This document shows positions 6,701 through 8,952 of a stretch of 8,952 nucleotides of DNA, one piece after another. A model generated the notes under the pieces. It saw nothing but the letters and a program-made list of their open reading frames with translations. It was not told the origin of the DNA and ran no database searches. Numbering within the stretch: position 1 is the first letter of the stretch; each line of letters begins with the position of its first letter. The position numbers were made by a program, and so were the translations under genes. The DNA comes from Treponema sp. (lineage in GTDB: Bacteria > Spirochaetota > Spirochaetia > Treponematales > Treponemataceae). The DNA lies in contig JAEEKM010000111.1 of assembly GCA_016282455.1 (NCBI GenBank), positions 1 through 8,952 on the forward strand, given 5' to 3'.

Positions 6701-8952
6701 TGCTTACGAAAAGTTTAATGCCTTAAGCGAAGAACACCTTGCAAAGTACAAGGAAGATTTCCAGCGCCGCGTAGATGAAATGCAGTCTACAATCACAAGG
6801 ACATTAAGTGACCTTCAGGCAAATGCAGAAAAGATTCAGAGTAATGTTGAAAATTCAATTAAGGAAATTCAGGCTCAGTACGAGCAGGCAGAAACGGTTT
6901 CTCATGCCACTGCTTCTAAGATTGAAGACGAAACAAAACTCAGTACCCAGCGTCTGGTTGAATTTAATTCTACAATGAAAAATCAGCTTGCGGAGTTTGA
7001 TACAACCCTTGAACGCGCCATGAAAGATATTTCTGCAGACTATGATGTTAAGCAGTCAAAGTATCTTGCAGGTCTGGACAAGCAGCTTGAGTCCTACAAA
7101 AAAGAAATGGAATACCGCTTTAAGAAGTTGAGCACTGCCGGAAGCGATGTGGACAAACTGGAATCTTCCCTCAGAAAGATTATGGATCAGTCCCAGAAAA
7201 AAGTGCTTTCTGATTTTGAAACCTTCAGTGAGAGCATGAAACAGCAGCAGTCAGATTTTTCTGCAAACATAAAGGCTCATGAAGACCAGCTGCAGAATGA
7301 ACTTGGCGAAGTGGAAAAAAATCTTGAAGAACTCAAGCAGAAGTCTTACGGAGCCGTCAGTTCTAAACTTAAAGTGTTTGAAGATGACTTTACGGAAAAC
7401 CTCAAGAAACGTGAAGGTGAAATTGATGCTTCCCTTTCCGGATGGAAAGAAAAGTTTGACGCAAAACTTTCTTCCTACACAGATGCTTACGAAGATGCAA
7501 GACGCAAACTCGAAGCAAAGTACGGTGAGGAACTTAAGAAACGCCTTGCTGAACTTCAGGTAAAAACTTCTGAACAGGAAGAAAAACTTTCTGCAGATTT
7601 AACTGCCCGTCAGAATGAGGTTCAGAACCAGCTGAATGTGGTAGGACAGAAACTGCACGACTTTATTGCCCAGTACAAGGAAGACTTTAAGCAGAACGCC
7701 GCTCTTGCAGATGAGGTAATTAAAAAGGAAACTGAAGCCCACAACCTGCGCATGACAGAGATGCTTGAAAAGAACGAAAAAGTCATTGAGTCAAAACTTG
7801 GAGAAATGCAGCGGGAGATAACTGAAAAGCAGAACTCTTCTTCTTCTATGATTGAAGCCTCAATGCAGGAAATGTCTACCTGGAAACAGAGGCTTCAACA
7901 GCAGTTTGACGAAAGCACAAAAGGTTTTGAAGAACGTCTTGCAAGTGCCTCACAGGCAAGTTCTCAGGAGATTGCATCCCTTGAGTCTACAACCCGTTCC
8001 TCTCACGAGCGCCTTAATAACCTTATCCAGAGCATAGACGGTAAGGCAGAAAAAGCTGTTGCCGAATACGAGAAAAAATCCGGTGAAGTAATGACTGAAC
8101 TGGAAAAGCGCTTTGACCACATGCGTTCTTCTGCAGACAAATTTATTGACGAACAGACTTCCACTATGGACAAAGAGTTTAAGGCCCTGCGCAAGGAGAT
8201 GAGTGAAAACTCTGCCAGGGACAAAAAGTCTTACCGCGAACTCATTGATAAGTTTGACAGTGATACAAATCAGATTCAGCAGAAGATTGATGAAATTAAC
8301 AAGGGAATTGCAGCCTTTACTGCCCAGACAGGTGTCTTTGACAAAGCCGCACAGCTTAAGGCCCAGCTTGACGAATCAATTTCTGAACTTAAGGGTCAGC
8401 TTTCCGAAGTGGGTGAGTATGCAAAGAGGGTAGATAACCTTAACCAGCAGATTCATCTTCTTGAGGACATGAGCGGTGATGTGAATAAAAAACTCCAGGG
8501 TTATGAAAATGACCGCAGCCGCATTGATTCCATTGACCAGAAATTCAGTCATCTTGTTTCCCTGAGTGCCGGCATGGATACAAAAATTGCAGACCTTACT
8601 TCTGCAAGCGACGACCTTCTTAACATGCAGGCTCTGCTCAGAAAGTTCCGTGAAGAACTTGCCCAGGTGCAGGAAAAATGTGACCGTCTTGAAAACAAGG
8701 GCGATACCATTGACCGGGTTGCAACAGAAGTGGATCAGTCTTTTGAAGGACTTAAAGAACTGGAGAAAAAACTTGAGGCCTGTAACAGTCAGGTTTCTCA
8801 GTTCCCCAAAGAAATTGGCGGCGTAAAGAATTCTATTGAAACTATCCTTAAAAACAGTGACAAGGTTAATTCTGCCGTAGAAAAACTTTCTACTATAGAT
8901 AAGCTTTTGGAAGATGCAGACAAACGTATAGAGATGATAAATGCTTCCCGCA
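3777..8952 (+). CDS. Giant membrane-anchored hendecad coiled-coil protein (SpiroCoCo-like), 3' end outside window
   Basis: One stop-free frame of 1725 codons runs off the window; reading every line in this frame I found no stop. Residues 2-26 form a hydrophobic helix (GAGITLGIILGIIVSAVVSV...) with no charge before it and Lys/Arg after it (KSDKNK, KRYADKR). By the positive-inside rule the body lies in the cytoplasm. The rest is Glu/Lys/Gln/Ser/Leu-rich helix: no proline from 165 to 1676, few aromatics, and about three cysteines (near 251 and in the last 80 residues). Residues about 191-927 keep an exact 11-residue register; further 11-residue blocks follow at about 1060-1114 and 1198-1362 with larger core residues. 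The last 300 residues mix periodicities. It fits the long single-pass coiled-coil proteins I recall from Treponema ('SpiroCoCo'); the function is not known to me. A structural or cell-shape role is inference. It follows the HAD gene by 30 bases. Confidence 0.88.
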   Translation, partial: MGAGITLGIILGIIVSAVVSVAVTMVFQKSDKNKSGLEKVKRYADKRQNEFDAYFREKADKITELATTLETKNIQAQAAAKKLEQQYEQTARSTASLEKPAQEVHALYEKINSYDTIIKSLMEMTAAVEQNLQKVKNEAGIVDKLNTRLDSQQKVVDAIERKVPELMRQFSEKNIEQLTAVGGDLLSKYEGRASEIDTSTSRALEQYAALMKKIESDIKGAYTAAEQKARSLEDDSFKNLKKQSDERTQRCMNELNSLTNQLSALIDAKVQDAQENIMRQSDRFSNALSEMDKKLNAGLTQKSQELAQMVLDETGSVSDRLDERTATLESEYADKISDLENSLRSEISVVEDRVSERTKELRDIVSGKADALGTDLVDKVSALEEELKEKTLALGNELENKVSLLHSDFNKKTDLLEKSVEDKVSALEENVSEKVSALEENVSEKTSVLEEMLNQKTDALGSGVNEKITSLEEELNQKTDLLGSGMNQKMSALERDFNKTTETLENKVSERVSAMQVDFARKTESLAGDIAEKVSALEEELSNKTSALNETFENTTKEITQAFREKTGGMENSFADKTSELSLSINGKTEELEKALEEKVQSLESQISEKTGLLEKEIAEKTSLLSENFNATTDSMNRQFTEKSEELNKNFADNTASLEQSYNKKTEEITAALTSKTVNLDAAVKDNTNSIISKFNETTKKLEDDIKHRFNELNGSLEKNTNDLNVSIKQKTSALSTQLDSETGSLENQIKQKTEALNTDVQKKLTDLVASVKTRTTEATTKYSEYGNDFVKDVEERSSQLDKLLAEKTDALDKKYEALTSSMEKDFKEKTDALDQSIKAKTEELESALKTQNSTLTGVFNETIAGMSRDFERQSASLNTGLSTEIENLQESVNERASAIEAEVNRKISEVQKTLAQFAAEAKKTSDDLSRATHGNSEELNRVQQGIDSQAQKIEERYSALFDDAITSADSKEKSAYEKFNALSEEHLAKYKEDFQRRVDEMQSTITRTLSDLQANAEKIQSNVENSIKEIQAQYEQAETVSHATASKIEDETKLSTQRLVEFNSTMKNQLAEFDTTLERAMKDISADYDVKQSKYLAGLDKQLESYKKEMEYRFKKLSTAGSDVDKLESSLRKIMDQSQKKVLSDFETFSESMKQQQSDFSANIKAHEDQLQNELGEVEKNLEELKQKSYGAVSSKLKVFEDDFTENLKKREGEIDASLSGWKEKFDAKLSSYTDAYEDARRKLEAKYGEELKKRLAELQVKTSEQEEKLSADLTARQNEVQNQLNVVGQKLHDFIAQYKEDFKQNAALADEVIKKETEAHNLRMTEMLEKNEKVIESKLGEMQREITEKQNSSSSMIEASMQEMSTWKQRLQQQFDESTKGFEERLASASQASSQEIASLESTTRSSHERLNNLIQSIDGKAEKAVAEYEKKSGEVMTELEKRFDHMRSSADKFIDEQTSTMDKEFKALRKEMSENSARDKKSYRELIDKFDSDTNQIQQKIDEINKGIAAFTAQTGVFDKAAQLKAQLDESISELKGQLSEVGEYAKRVDNLNQQIHLLEDMSGDVNKKLQGYENDRSRIDSIDQKFSHLVSLSAGMDTKIADLTSASDDLLNMQALLRKFREELAQVQEKCDRLENKGDTIDRVATEVDQSFEGLKELEKKLEACNSQVSQFPKEIGGVKNSIETILKNSDKVNSAVEKLSTIDKLLEDADKRIEMINASR
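5040..5105 (+). repeat. Near-identical adjacent pair of 33-base units
   Basis: The units at 5040-5072 and 5073-5105 encode DKVSALEENVS and EKVSALEENVS. They differ at 4 of 33 bases, all in third codon positions, and only one changes the residue (Asp to Glu). This is the most recent-looking duplication in the array. Confidence 0.8.
5139..5270 (+). repeat. Higher-order 66-base (22-residue) repeat within the array
   Basis: Residues 455-476 and 477-498 are a double unit repeated: QKTDALGSGVN plus EKITSLEEELN, then QKTDLLGSGMN plus QKMSALERDFN. The shared LGSG element, unusual for a helix because of its two glycines, recurs exactly 22 residues apart. Confidence 0.6.
7368..7862 (+). repeat. Second hendecad block with large aromatic/aliphatic core
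   Basis: Residues 1198-1362 divide into fifteen 11-mers with core residues at positions 1, 4 and 8, for example LKVFEDDFTEN, LSGWKEKFDAK, LSSYTDAYEDA and IAQYKEDFKQN. Phe, Tyr and Trp are frequent in the core, unlike the Thr/Leu core of the upstream array. DNA identity between units is low, so this is a protein-level periodicity. Confidence 0.6.

Noticed and set aside
4534..8826. Many short plus-strand frames rich in Lys, Leu and Trp
   Set aside because: They are other-frame readings of the repeat array, where every 33-base unit gives a similar Leu/Lys-rich string; the uninterrupted 1725-codon frame explains the region.

Overview
The window most resembles a chromosomal segment of a spirochaete, probably a Treponema-like host-associated species. 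The reasons are the moderate GC content, a diderm outer-membrane/TonB gene set, and a very long single-pass coiled-coil protein of the kind I recall being called 'SpiroCoCo' in Treponema and relatives. The genus is inferred from gene content only; there is no rRNA or marker gene here. All genes are on the + strand and tightly packed. I see no tRNA, rRNA, CRISPR array, insertion sequence or phage signature, and no non-coding gap over about 70 bases.

Left part (2-3002): the 3' end of an outer-membrane beta-barrel protein is followed by exbB, exbD and a TonB-like gene. These four are nearly gapless: 31 bases, then 1 base, then a 4-base overlap. They read as one operon. ExbB/ExbD form the proton-driven inner-membrane motor, the TonB-like protein carries the force across the periplasm, and the barrel may be a client or simply a co-transcribed envelope protein.

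Middle (3003-3746): a 72-base gap holds a near-consensus sigma70 promoter (TTGCTA, 17-base spacer, TATAAT) whose predicted start of transcription falls on the start codon of a HAD-family hydrolase. That mRNA would be leaderless or nearly so.

Right part (3777-8952, running off the window): one uninterrupted GTG-started frame, 1725 residues visible. It has an N-terminal membrane anchor followed by an almost entirely alpha-helical body. The body contains an unbroken run of 56 eleven-residue (33-base) repeats in one register, extendable to about 67 with weaker units, then further hendecad blocks in other registers. It is proline-free for 1512 residues. This is the most striking item in the window: a membrane-tethered, predicted cytoplasmic, hendecad-based fibre that could be more than 200 nm long if fully helical.
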